From: JBBECE01 sp040881985
Lineage (GTDB): Bacteria > Pseudomonadota > Alphaproteobacteria > Rhizobiales > Devosiaceae
NCBI GenBank assembly: GCA_040881985.1
Contig: JBBECE010000005.1
Span: 1-64,000, forward strand
DNA length: 64,000 nucleotides
Direction of reading: 5' to 3'
Shown piece after piece: positions 25,209-34,113 of the stretch. The notes beneath the pieces were generated by a model. It was not told where the DNA came from. It ran no database searches and saw nothing but the letters and a program-made list of their open reading frames with translations. Positions within the stretch are counted from its first letter, which is position 1. Every line of letters starts with the position of its first letter. The position numbers were made by a program, and so were the translations under genes.

Positions 25209-26329
25209 GCGAGCCTCCGCGTCAGCGCCAGCACCCGGTCGGCCGCGTCGACCCGGGGGGCGTCCGGCAGGCCTTGCGCCATCAATTGACGGATCTCGGC
25301 GAAGGCCCGCCGCTGGGCTTGGCGCGCATCGGGATCGCGCAGAAGCCGGAGCGCCCCTTTGGCGAGCCGGATGGCATCGGGCGCGCGGAAAAGCAGTTCC
25401 TCAACGACTGGCCGGTCGAGCAGGATGTTTGGTAGCGAAACGAACCTCGGCCGGATGCGGTCGTAGAGCCGCGGCTGGATCCGGTCGGCGACGTAGAAAG
25501 CGACCATCGGGGTGCCGGCGGCGGCGAGTTCGAGTGTCACCGTGCCCATTGCCGCGACCGCCATCATCGCCCGCCGCATGGCGGCCTCCGCCTCGCCCCG
25601 CCCGGTGACGATGGCGACGTCGAGCCCCCGCGTCTTGGCGGCGGCGCGGACCATCGGCTCGAGCATCGGCAGGGTCGGCAGGACGAAACGCAACTCGGGC
25701 ATGTCGGCGCGCAGCAGAGCCGCGGTCTCGATCAACATTGGCAGGTGGCGGCGAACTTCCCCCGGACGGCTGCCCGGCAAGAGCGCCAAAAGGTCTGCCT
25801 CGCGCCCGGGCGCCGGCGCCGCGCCCAGCCGGCCGATCGCCGGATGGCCGACATAGCTTGTCGGCGGGCCGCCGAGCCGGGCCATGGCGGCGGGCTCGAA
25901 AGGAAAGACGGCGAGGACCTCGGTGAAGATCGGGGCGATCATTCCCGCCCGCTCCGGCTTCCAGCCCCACACCGTCGGGGCGACATAGAGCAGGATCGGC
26001 AAGCCGAGCGCGAAGCGCCGGACCGCGCGGCCGACGCGATAGGAGAATTCCTGGGCATCGATCAGCACCACGATATCGGGCCGGGTACGCCGGATCGCGG
26101 CTACGGTCTGGTTGAGCCGCCAGAGCAGTAGAGGCAGGCGCGCGAGGACGTCGGTGTAGCCCATCACCGAAAGATCGTGCATGGGGAATATGCTCTCAAG
26201 CCCAGCTTCGCCGAGCGCCGGCCCGCCGATGCCAGTCAATTCGATGACGGTGCGCTGACGGAGCGCGGTGACCAGAGCCGCCCCGATCCGGTCGCCGGAC
26301 GGCTCGCCGGCAAGGATGAAGAGCCGCAT
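25205..26329 (-). CDS. lpxB: Lipid-A-disaccharide synthase
   Basis: A 374-residue GT19 enzyme joining UDP-2,3-diacylglucosamine and lipid X into the lipid A disaccharide at the inner membrane. Motifs: LFILAGEPSGD at the N-terminus, YVAPTVWGWKPERA, LALLPGSRPGEVRRHLP and AMGTVTLELAAAGTPMV. The ATG at 26329 restores the family N-terminus. It lies 4 bp after lpxI and is the last gene of the lpx block. Confidence 0.97.
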   Translation of the reverse strand: MRLFILAGEPSGDRIGAALVTALRQRTVIELTGIGGPALGEAGLESIFPMHDLSVMGYTDVLARLPLLLWRLNQTVAAIRRTRPDIVVLIDAQEFSYRVGRAVRRFALGLPILLYVAPTVWGWKPERAGMIAPIFTEVLAVFPFEPAAMARLGGPPTSYVGHPAIGRLGAAPAPGREADLLALLPGSRPGEVRRHLPMLIETAALLRADMPELRFVLPTLPMLEPMVRAAAKTRGLDVAIVTGRGEAEAAMRRAMMAVAAMGTVTLELAAAGTPMVAFYVADRIQPRLYDRIRPRFVSLPNILLDRPVVEELLFRAPDAIRLAKGALRLLRDPDARQAQRRAFAEIRQLMAQGLPDAPRVDAADRVLALTRRLA

Positions 26330-26333
26330 GGGT

Positions 26334-27155
26334 TCAGTCTTTCGCCTTGAGGCCGACAATTGCCACGCCGCGCTCCGAAGCCAGCGCCTCGAGGCGCGCG
26401 CGTTCAATGAGGAGCGTGCCGCCGGCCTCGACGACAATCGCGGAAATGCCGGCCCCAGCGCAGCCCGCGACGGTGTCCGGCCCGATCGCCGGCATGTCGA
26501 GATAGCGCGGCTGCCGGGGCTTGAGACATTTGGCGAGGATGAGATTGCTGGCGGTGGCATCGACGAGGCCCGAGGCGGCGTAACCTGCGATACGGGCGAT
26601 CAGCCCGTCGGTCCGCTCGATGCCTTCGGCGGCGATGATCCGGTCGCCGGAAAGAACCGCCGCCTGGCCCATATCGAGCGCGCCAACGGCTCGCGCCGCC
26701 CGCAGCGCCTCTGCGCAGCGCGCCGCCGGGGGCACCTTATCCGCCGGGCCGGCGAAGTGGCCCTCGGGCGCCACGAGTTGCGGCAGGAGTTCGTCGACCC
26801 CCATGATGCGGATGCCGCGACCCTTGGCGGCGGCGGCGAAGGTGGCGGTGAGGATGCGGTCGGCGATGCCGCCGATGCCGTTGACGAGGCCGACGAATTG
26901 CATGAGAGAGCGCCGCTGCGCGTCGCTGAGCTCGATCGCGCCCACCGCGCAGACATGGCTCGCCCCGCTGGCCCTGAGCGTCGCGACCATCTGCCGGGTG
27001 TCGGCAAAACTCAGCCGGGTGACGTTTTCGCCCGCCAGATCGGCGCGGCCGGCGACGTCGAACAGCGCCACCTCCCAGCCCTTGTCGCGGGCCGCGCGGA
27101 TCGCCTCGGGCACCAGCGCGCCCGAGCCGGCGATTAGCGCCAGGCGGGGGGGCAC
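26334..27155 (-). CDS. lpxI: UDP-2,3-diacylglucosamine diphosphatase LpxI
   Basis: A 273-residue LpxI (DUF1009), the alphaproteobacterial replacement for LpxH that releases lipid X. Typical segments: LALIAGSGALVPEA, GVDELLPQLVAPEG, VGALDMGQAAVLSGDRIIAAEGIERTD (catalytic Asp in the last part) and LDMPAIGPDTV. The GTG start at 27155 is preceded by GGAGGAATAG within the lpxA end, so translation is coupled to lpxA. Confidence 0.95.
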   Translation of the reverse strand: MPPRLALIAGSGALVPEAIRAARDKGWEVALFDVAGRADLAGENVTRLSFADTRQMVATLRASGASHVCAVGAIELSDAQRRSLMQFVGLVNGIGGIADRILTATFAAAAKGRGIRIMGVDELLPQLVAPEGHFAGPADKVPPAARCAEALRAARAVGALDMGQAAVLSGDRIIAAEGIERTDGLIARIAGYAASGLVDATASNLILAKCLKPRQPRYLDMPAIGPDTVAGCAGAGISAIVVEAGGTLLIERARLEALASERGVAIVGLKAKD

Positions 27156-27156
27156 C

Positions 27157-27966
27157 CTATTCCTCCGCGAGATCCCCGCTCGAACGCGGCCCGGTATAGC
27201 TGCGGGAGGAATGGCCACGTATGAAGGCGAGGATTTCGTCGACGAGCTCGGAGCCGGCGAATTCGCTGGCCACCGCCTCGGCGCGCTCCTGGAGCGTGCC
27301 CTCCTCGGAGAACAGCGACCGGTACGCGGACCGGAGCAGGTGGAGCTGTTCGTGGGTAAAGCCGCGGCGCTTCAGCCCGACGGTGTTGACCGACGCCATG
27401 TAGGCGGGATTGCCGGAGACCAGCGAGAACGGCATCACGTCCTTGCGCAGGCCGCTCATCCCGCCAACGAAGGCATGCCGGCCGATCCGCAGGTGTTGAT
27501 GGGCGCCGACCATGCCGCCGATGATGGCGTAATCCTCGACCAGTACGTGGCCGGCGAGCGAGGCGCCGTTGGCCATGATCACCTGGTTGCCGAGGCGGCA
27601 ATCATGGGCGACGTGGGTCGAGGCCATCAGCAGGCACTCGTCGCCAATGGAGGTGTGCATGCCGCCGCCCCTGGTGCCGGGATGGACGGTCGCGTATTCG
27701 CGCAGCACGCAGTTCTTGCCGATCGAAAGCGTCGAGGGCTCGCCGGCATATTTCAGGTCCTGCGGCCGGTGGCCGATGCAGGCGAAGGGAAAAATCGTCG
27801 TTCCCTCGCCGACGGTCGAGCGGCCGGTCACTACCGCGTGCGAGACGAGCGTCACCCCGTCGCCGAGCGTCGCCTCGCCTTCAACGAGGCAAAACGGCCC
27901 GATTCTGACGCCAGCGCCCAGGCGCACGCCGTCGCCCACGATCGCCGACGGGTGAATATCCGCCAT
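27157..27966 (-). CDS. lpxA: UDP-GlcNAc acyltransferase
   Basis: A 269-residue left-handed beta-helix acyltransferase doing the first step of lipid A synthesis (3-O-acylation by acyl-ACP). It begins IHPSAIVGDGVRLGAGVRIGPF; the catalytic His is in MASTHVAHDCRLG, and the C-terminal helical part is GLKRRGF onward. It starts 1 bp after the fabZ stop. Confidence 0.98.
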   Translation of the reverse strand: MADIHPSAIVGDGVRLGAGVRIGPFCLVEGEATLGDGVTLVSHAVVTGRSTVGEGTTIFPFACIGHRPQDLKYAGEPSTLSIGKNCVLREYATVHPGTRGGGMHTSIGDECLLMASTHVAHDCRLGNQVIMANGASLAGHVLVEDYAIIGGMVGAHQHLRIGRHAFVGGMSGLRKDVMPFSLVSGNPAYMASVNTVGLKRRGFTHEQLHLLRSAYRSLFSEEGTLQERAEAVASEFAGSELVDEILAFIRGHSSRSYTGPRSSGDLAEE

Positions 27967-27967
27967 G

Positions 27968-28426
27968 CTATTTTTCCCGCACGATCATGGCGGTGACTTC
28001 CGCCTCGGCGACGACCTTGCCCTTGACGATGGCCCGGGCCTCGTAGCGGCCGACATTGCGGCGCAGGTGGATTTTCCGGATGTGATATTCGAGCACGTCG
28101 CCCGGCCCGCAGGGGTGGCGGAACTTCGCCTTGTCGATGCCCAGCAGATAGACGAGGTGCTTCTCGCCACTGTCGGCGCCGGCGGCAATGACGATGGCGC
28201 CGGCGGTCTGCGCCATCCCCTCGAGAATCAGCACCCCGGGATATACCGGAGAGCCCGGGAAATGCCCCTGGAAGGCGGGCTCGTTGTAGGTGATGTTCTT
28301 GATTCCGATGCCGGATTCGTTGCCGTCGATCTCGATGATCCGGTCGATCATCAGGAAGGGATAGCGATGCGGCAGGAACCTCAGGATATCGTGGATATCC
28401 AGCGCCTGCAGTTCGGTCACGGCCAT
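27968..28426 (-). CDS. fabZ: 3-hydroxyacyl-ACP dehydratase FabZ
   Basis: A 152-residue hot-dog dehydratase of fatty-acid synthesis, competing with LpxA for 3-hydroxyacyl-ACP. The catalytic residues are His55 (FQGHFPGSPVYPG) and Glu69 (LILEGMAQ); HRYPFLMIDR is the other signature. The ATG at 28426 is chosen to give the family N-terminus. It lies 17 bp after lpxD and 1 bp before lpxA. Confidence 0.98.
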   Translation of the reverse strand: MAVTELQALDIHDILRFLPHRYPFLMIDRIIEIDGNESGIGIKNITYNEPAFQGHFPGSPVYPGVLILEGMAQTAGAIVIAAGADSGEKHLVYLLGIDKAKFRHPCGPGDVLEYHIRKIHLRRNVGRYEARAIVKGKVVAEAEVTAMIVREK

Positions 28427-28443
28427 GGCCTGTTCCCCGCCAA

Positions 28444-29481
28444 TCAGTTGTCCCTCGTGGTGCGGCCGAGCCGGGCGACGGCGGCCATGTCCCGCCGCCA
28501 TTGTTTAACATCCCTCGCCGGAAAGCCAGCGAGCCGCGAATGCGGCGGAAAACTTTTGGTGACCCCGGCCTCGGCGTAAACAATCGAATGGTCGCCGACG
28601 TGCGCAAGGCCGACGATCTTCGTATGGCCGCCGCACAGCACGTGGTCGCCGATCGAGGCCGAGCCCGCAAAGGCCGACGCACCGGCGATCTGGCAGTGCC
28701 GTCCGATCCGGCAATTGTGGGCGATCTGGACGAGATTGTCGATCTTGGTGCCCTCCCCGACCACCGTATCGGCAAGGGTCCCGCGGTCGATCGCCGAGTT
28801 GGCGCCGACCTCGACTCCGTCCTGCAGAATGACCCGTCCGAGTTGCGGGATCTTGCGCCCGCCCGCCGGACGCGGCAGGAAGCCGAATCCTTCCGAGCCG
28901 ATACGCGCGCCCGCATGGATGACGACGCGATCGCCGGCGAGGGTGCACTCGAGCGAGGCACCCGGCCCGATCGCGCAATGCCGGCCGATGGCGACGCCGG
29001 GACCGATTACCGCATTGGCGCCGATGACGGTGCCGGTGCCGATTTCGCAGTCCGGCCCGATGACGGCGCCGGGTCCGATGACAATGCCGCCCTCCAGCCT
29101 TGCCGAGGGATCGAGACCAACGACGGCCGCCGCGGCGCGCCGGGCCGCCCGCATGGTGCTCTCGGGGTAGAGTACGTCGAGGATGTCGACGAAAGCCGCA
29201 TAGGTGTCGGCAGCGACGAGCACCAGCGCGGCACTGGGGACCAAGGCGGCGAATTCGGGGGCGGCGACGATGACCCCCGCGCCGCTGCCGGCAAGGGCGC
29301 CGAGATACCGCTTGTCGGCGATGAAGCCGATCTCGTCGGGGCGAGCCGCGGCAAGGTCGCCCGCGCCGGCGATCGGCCGCTCCGCTTCCCCCGTGGGCAC
29401 AAGGGCCGCGTGTCCGGCAGCCGAAAGCAGCTCGCCCAGCTGCATCGGTCCGGCGCAATGGTGGAAGCGGGTGTCGACCAT
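28444..29481 (-). CDS. lpxD: UDP-3-O-acylglucosamine N-acyltransferase
   Basis: A 345-residue LpxD adding the N-linked acyl chain in lipid A synthesis. An N-terminal uridine-binding domain (to about residue 110) is followed by hexapeptide repeats (GIVIGPGAVIGPDCEIGTGTV) and the catalytic IAHNCRIGRHCQIA. The ATG at 29481 lies downstream of a terminator-like hairpin after bamA, so its expression from the bamA transcript may be attenuated. Confidence 0.97.
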   Translation of the reverse strand: MVDTRFHHCAGPMQLGELLSAAGHAALVPTGEAERPIAGAGDLAAARPDEIGFIADKRYLGALAGSGAGVIVAAPEFAALVPSAALVLVAADTYAAFVDILDVLYPESTMRAARRAAAAVVGLDPSARLEGGIVIGPGAVIGPDCEIGTGTVIGANAVIGPGVAIGRHCAIGPGASLECTLAGDRVVIHAGARIGSEGFGFLPRPAGGRKIPQLGRVILQDGVEVGANSAIDRGTLADTVVGEGTKIDNLVQIAHNCRIGRHCQIAGASAFAGSASIGDHVLCGGHTKIVGLAHVGDHSIVYAEAGVTKSFPPHSRLAGFPARDVKQWRRDMAAVARLGRTTRDN

Positions 29482-29496
29482 CTGGGCCTTGAAGGC

Positions 29497-29525
29497 AAAA
29501 GGACCGCAGCGCGCGCTGCGGCCCC
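29497..29525 (-). terminator. Terminator or attenuator between bamA and lpxD
   Basis: A perfect 18-base palindrome, CCGCAGCGC-GCGCTGCGG (29504-29521), extended by GGACC/GGCCCC, is followed on the minus strand by TCCTTTTG. It has the form of an intrinsic terminator and sits between the bamA stop and the lpxD start, inside what is otherwise a continuous operon. Confidence 0.7.
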
Positions 29526-29551
29526 TTGTCGATTTTGGTTCCCGGCGACCC

Positions 29552-31876
29552 CTAGAAGAGGGTGGACATGGTCAGCTGGAAGAGCTGGGTATTGTCGTCG
29601 GTCGCCTGCGAAATGATGTAGGCGAAGTCGCCGCGCAGCGGACCGAAGGGCGAATCCCACAACACACTGGCGCCCGCCGACGACCGGATCGGCACGATGC
29701 TCGTCGCAGCAATCGGGCCGACGGCACCCGCTATGGAGGCCGATCCGACCCATGCCGCGTCCGCCCAGACCGCACCGCTGACGCCGTAGGATTCGGGGAG
29801 CATCGGGATCGGGAATTCGAGTTCAGCCGAGACGCCCAGATACTCGGTGAAGCCAACCGCATCGCCGGCCGCGTCGCGCGGCCCGAAGTCGCGGGGCGTG
29901 AAGCCGCGGACCAGCGTCGAATTCGGCGAGAAAGTTTCGATCGGGTTGACGCCGATGCCGCTGAAGTCATTCATGATACCAGCCTGGCCGCGGATCGAGG
30001 CCACGACGCCATAGTCGGGCATGACCGGGAAGTAATAGCGGCCGCGCAGTTCACTGCGCAGGAAATTGTGGTCTATGCCGACATATTGCTGGTCGAACTG
30101 GCCGTAGAAGCCGCGCGTCGGATTCTGCTGGCTGTCGAGCGTACTGAACCTGAGCGTGTAGCCGACAAAAGCCTTGTTCCAGACGGTGCCGTCCACGCCG
30201 ATATACAACGGCGCCGACGGCAGATCGACATCAATGATGGTCTTCGACTCATAACCGCCGAAGGCGCTGAGGCTGATGTTGTCGGTGAGCGGCAGACCGA
30301 CCTGCAGCGAGCCGCCGGTGGCGCTGGTGCCGTAGGTGAGCGGCTGGCCTTCCGGGGTAACCCGCCGATAGAAACTGATGCCCTTGGATATCCTCAGGCC
30401 CATAAAGCGCGGCTCGGTGAACTGGAAGTCAAAGCTGCGCGCGCCGGAGAAGCCGCCCGACAGCGCCACTTTCAGATATTGGCCGCGGCCGAGGAAATTG
30501 CGCTCGGTGAGCGAAATCTCGCCGACAATGCCTTCGGACGTATTGTACCCCGCCGTGGCGGCATACTCGCCGGTCGAGCGCTCCACGACGGCGACGCTGA
30601 TGACCACCTTGTCGTCCCGCGATCCCCGCGAAAGGGAGATCGAGACTGACTCGAAATATTGCAGGGCGTCGAGATTTTGCTTGGCCCGCGTCAGCTGCGC
30701 CCGGTTGAACGGATCGCCTTCGGCGAAATCGAACTCACGGCGGATGACGAAGTCGCGGGTCTTGTCGTTGCCGTAGATGTCGATGCGCTCGACGTAGAGG
30801 CGCGGCCCGTCGTCGACGAGATAGGTGATCGAGAATTGCTTGTTGGCGATGTCGCGGTCGATGCGCGGGCGCACGTCGGCGAAGGGGTAACCCTGGTCCG
30901 CCGCCGCCAGCGCCATCTGCTGCGCCGTGGTTTCGAGATCGCGCATCGAATACTGGCCGCCCTGGCGGGTGGTCACCGTCCGCTGCAGGGCGCCGGTGTC
31001 GATGCCGTCGATCGAGGTCTCGATGCCGATATCGCCGAAACGGTAGCGGTCGCCCTCGATGATGTTGATGCTGATGTAATAGGCGCCGCGAACCGCGTCG
31101 AACTCGACGACCGAACTCACCTGCGCGTCGGGGAAACCATGATTGGCGTAGTAGTCGCGCAGCCCCAGCTCGTCGGCGTTGAGCTTCGATTCGTCATAGA
31201 CGTCGTCGCGGATCAGGAAGCTCAACAGGTGGCTCTGGTGGGTCTGCATGATCGAGCGCAGGTTCCAGTCGCCGATCGAGGCGTTGCCGCTGAAGGTGAT
31301 GGCGGCGATCTTGGCGCGATAGTTCTCGATGATGTTGTAGGTCACCCGGATGCGCCCGGCATCGGTCACCTCGGTGGTCGGGGTGACCTCGACGGCGGTG
31401 TAGCCCTGCGAGGCGTATTCGCCCTTGATCGCCCGGGCGCCGCGATCCGCGGCCGCGTCGGAATAGACCCCGAGCGCCGCCAGATCGACCAGCGCCAGCA
31501 GTTGCTCATCGGAGAGCGATTGGTTGCCGACAAACAGCACCGCCGATATGATCGGATTCTCGACGACGGTCACCCGCAAGGTGCCGCCGCCGAAAGTGAC
31601 GTCGGCGGTCCTGAAGAGGCCGCTTTGGTAAAGGGAGTCGATCGAGGCGTCGATCAGGGCCGCGGTGGCCTGGCCGCCGACGCCAATCGACAGGAACGAA
31701 ATGACGATCGAATCCTCGACGCGGTCGTTACCGGAGACGACGATCACCTGAACCGTCTGCGCATGGGCGGCTTCAACGCCGAGGACGGTCTGGACCGGGC
31801 CGCCCGCAAACGGGGCAGCCAACCAAACCACGAGACCGAGAATCAGGGCGCGAACGAGGTGCGAATTAGCGGTCAT
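29552..31876 (-). CDS. bamA: Outer membrane protein assembly factor BamA
   Basis: A 774-residue Omp85 protein, the core of the BAM complex. A signal peptide ends around ALA-like AAHAQ (residues 35-39). Five POTRA repeats span about 40-420 (the first begins VQVIVVSGNDRVED; the fifth YVERIDIYGNDKTRDFVIRREF). The 16-strand barrel carries the VRGF motif (STLVRGFTPRDFGP) and ends in an aromatic-terminated strand (LFQLTMSTLF). It lies 191 bp downstream of rseP, so it may also have its own promoter. Confidence 0.98.
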   Translation of the reverse strand: MTANSHLVRALILGLVVWLAAPFAGGPVQTVLGVEAAHAQTVQVIVVSGNDRVEDSIVISFLSIGVGGQATAALIDASIDSLYQSGLFRTADVTFGGGTLRVTVVENPIISAVLFVGNQSLSDEQLLALVDLAALGVYSDAAADRGARAIKGEYASQGYTAVEVTPTTEVTDAGRIRVTYNIIENYRAKIAAITFSGNASIGDWNLRSIMQTHQSHLLSFLIRDDVYDESKLNADELGLRDYYANHGFPDAQVSSVVEFDAVRGAYYISINIIEGDRYRFGDIGIETSIDGIDTGALQRTVTTRQGGQYSMRDLETTAQQMALAAADQGYPFADVRPRIDRDIANKQFSITYLVDDGPRLYVERIDIYGNDKTRDFVIRREFDFAEGDPFNRAQLTRAKQNLDALQYFESVSISLSRGSRDDKVVISVAVVERSTGEYAATAGYNTSEGIVGEISLTERNFLGRGQYLKVALSGGFSGARSFDFQFTEPRFMGLRISKGISFYRRVTPEGQPLTYGTSATGGSLQVGLPLTDNISLSAFGGYESKTIIDVDLPSAPLYIGVDGTVWNKAFVGYTLRFSTLDSQQNPTRGFYGQFDQQYVGIDHNFLRSELRGRYYFPVMPDYGVVASIRGQAGIMNDFSGIGVNPIETFSPNSTLVRGFTPRDFGPRDAAGDAVGFTEYLGVSAELEFPIPMLPESYGVSGAVWADAAWVGSASIAGAVGPIAATSIVPIRSSAGASVLWDSPFGPLRGDFAYIISQATDDNTQLFQLTMSTLF

Positions 31877-32067
31877 GAGAAAATCCTGCAGCCTTTACAA
31901 ATGGTTGCCTGGTTCACGACTGATCGTCCGCTATTGCGCGACGCATACTCCACTGGATTGGTTTTACCGTTTCTTGAGGCAAAGGCAAGGCTAAAGGCTT
32001 GCTCGTGCTGCCAAAAGATTTCGCCCAATGCTTTCGTGCAACACCCGCGATTACCCTCGCGCGCCCC

Positions 32068-33177
32068 TCAGAGCAGATCGTTGACGAGAGTGAAAACCAT
32101 CAGGGTGAAAACCACCGCCAGCCCGAACCTGAATCCGGCGTCCTGAATTTGGCGGCTTAACGGGCGGCCCCTGGCCGCCTCGATCAGGTAGTAGAGCAGG
32201 TGTCCGCCGTCGAGCATCGGAATCGGGAACAGGTTGAACAGCCCGATATTCAACGACAAAAGCGCCGTCAGGTTGAGCAGCGCCAGCCAGCCGAGCGAAG
32301 CGATGTTCCCGGAGACTTGCGCCACTCTCACCGGCCCGCCCAACTGTTCGGGATCGCCGCGTCCGACGAAAAAGTCGCCGATAAAATCGAAGGTGCGGTC
32401 AACAATGAAAAGCATTTCGGAGACGGTCATCGAAACCGCCTGGAGCGGCCCCGGCCGGTAGAATTCGACATCGTCCGAGGAGGAGTTGCGCGCCACTCCA
32501 AGCATGCCGATGCGGTTGACATTGCCGAATCGGTCGGTCTGCTCGACGGCGTCGGGAACAGTGGTGAATTGCAGCTGCTGGCCGTTGCGCTCGACGGCGA
32601 CGGTGACCTGGCGGCCGGGGCTGGTGGCGATGAGGCGCTGAAAATCGCCGAAGCCGATGACCTCGTAGCCGTCGACCGAGATCACCCGGTCGCCCGGCTC
32701 AATGCCGACGGTTGCGGCGGGCGAACCCGGATTGACTTGTTCGATGATGGCGGGAACTGAGTAGCGGCCGAGACCCAACAGCAGCGCGTAAAGCACGACG
32801 AAGGTGAAGAGGAAATTGGCGGCCGGACCCGCCAGCACGACCGCGATCCGCTGCCAGACCGGCTTGAAATAGAAGAGGTGAGCCCGCGTTGCGGGGCTGG
32901 CGTCGGCGAGCGCCTGGTGATCGGGCTCGCTCACCGGGTTCATGTCACCGACAAAGCGGACATAGCCGCCGAGCGGAATGGCGGAGAGCTGCCAGCGGGT
33001 GCCAAGCCGGTCAGTGAAACCGGCGATCTCCGGGCCAAAACCGATCGAGAAGGTCTTCACCGCCACCCCGGTCCAGCGGGCGACGAGATAGTGTCCGATC
33101 TCGTGCACGAAGACGATGACGGTCAGGACGACCAGGAACGGGACCAGGTAAGACAGAAGCCAGACGATGCTTTCCAC
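32068..33177 (-). CDS. rseP: Site-2 metalloprotease RseP
   Basis: A 369-residue intramembrane zinc protease. The HExxH motif is His25-Glu26-His29 (FVHEIGHYL), and the third ligand motif is FNLFPIPMLDGGHLLY. A single recognisable PDZ domain spans about 145-215 (GSPAATVGIEPGDRVISVDG). Homologues cleave anti-sigma factors and remnant signal peptides. Upstream on the same strand is cdsA, with no dxr between them, unlike the order found in many relatives. Confidence 0.96.
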   Translation of the reverse strand: MESIVWLLSYLVPFLVVLTVIVFVHEIGHYLVARWTGVAVKTFSIGFGPEIAGFTDRLGTRWQLSAIPLGGYVRFVGDMNPVSEPDHQALADASPATRAHLFYFKPVWQRIAVVLAGPAANFLFTFVVLYALLLGLGRYSVPAIIEQVNPGSPAATVGIEPGDRVISVDGYEVIGFGDFQRLIATSPGRQVTVAVERNGQQLQFTTVPDAVEQTDRFGNVNRIGMLGVARNSSSDDVEFYRPGPLQAVSMTVSEMLFIVDRTFDFIGDFFVGRGDPEQLGGPVRVAQVSGNIASLGWLALLNLTALLSLNIGLFNLFPIPMLDGGHLLYYLIEAARGRPLSRQIQDAGFRFGLAVVFTLMVFTLVNDLL

Positions 33178-33240
33178 GATTTCTCCAGCTGACGAGCGCG
33201 GCGACTATCAACTCCCGAACCGCGGCCAGTTTACACAGTT

Positions 33241-34113
33241 TCACCAGGCGAGCACACCGTGCGCGACCGCATCGAGGCCGTTATGTGCCGCCCCGATGAT
33301 GAACAATCCGATACCGGCGAGGGTAAAACTGTCGATCCGGTCAAGGATGCCGCCGTGGCCGGGGATGATGTCGCCGCTGTTCTTGACCATGAAGCGGCGT
33401 TTGACAGCGCTTTCCGCGAGGTCGCCGAGTTGCGCCAGAACGCTGACCACGCCGGCGATTGCGAGCCCGATCCAGATTGGCGATTGGGTCGCGAAGATCC
33501 AGATAACCAGCCCGCCGATCGTGCCGAAAAGCAAGCCGCCGAACGCTCCGGTCCAGGTCTTGGATGGCGAGATTTCCGGGGAAAGACGCGCCCCGCCGAG
33601 AAGCCGGCCGGTGAAGAACGCGCCGCTGTCGGTCAGCACCACGACGAAGGCCAGAAACAGCGCTACCGAGATACCATCCTGCCAAATACCTAGCTGGGTC
33701 TCGCCCCGCAGCGCGAGGATGGCGAGGCCGGTGAAGCCGAGAACCGCCCCGCCCGGCGCGCGCATCAGATGACGGCCTCCCCGGTCGGCGGCGGCAAGCG
33801 CGAAAAGCACGGCGACGGCGAGCAGCAACAGACTAGCCCAAAAGCCGCCCGCCGCGTAGCCGATCGGCATCAGGGCCAAAAGTCCGGTTGTCGCCCGGCC
33901 GCGCCAGTCGTGGCGGCCGCGATTGAGCATCGTCTCGTATTCCCGATAGGCGCCCGCGATCGTCGCGGCGACCACCAGCGCCACGGCGAGCCCGCCGAGA
34001 TAGATGGCGAGAATGGCGATGGGGATGAGCACGGCCGCCGACATCAGCCGATCCTGCAGGTCGGCCCAGCGGTTGAGCGCCGTCCGCCGAACGGGCTGCG
34101 GTTGGGCGGTCAA
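33241..34113 (-). CDS. cdsA: Phosphatidate cytidylyltransferase
   Basis: A 290-residue polytopic enzyme making CDP-diacylglycerol. The family signature is complete near the C-terminus: SAVKRRFMVKNSGDIIPGHG and then GILDRIDS. About eight TM helices are visible. The proposed start is a TTG at 34113 in a TTGA overlap with the uppS stop; an in-frame ATG at MSAAVLIPIAI is an alternative that would remove 22 residues. Confidence 0.93.
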   Translation of the reverse strand: MTAQPQPVRRTALNRWADLQDRLMSAAVLIPIAILAIYLGGLAVALVVAATIAGAYREYETMLNRGRHDWRGRATTGLLALMPIGYAAGGFWASLLLLAVAVLFALAAADRGGRHLMRAPGGAVLGFTGLAILALRGETQLGIWQDGISVALFLAFVVVLTDSGAFFTGRLLGGARLSPEISPSKTWTGAFGGLLFGTIGGLVIWIFATQSPIWIGLAIAGVVSVLAQLGDLAESAVKRRFMVKNSGDIIPGHGGILDRIDSFTLAGIGLFIIGAAHNGLDAVAHGVLAW

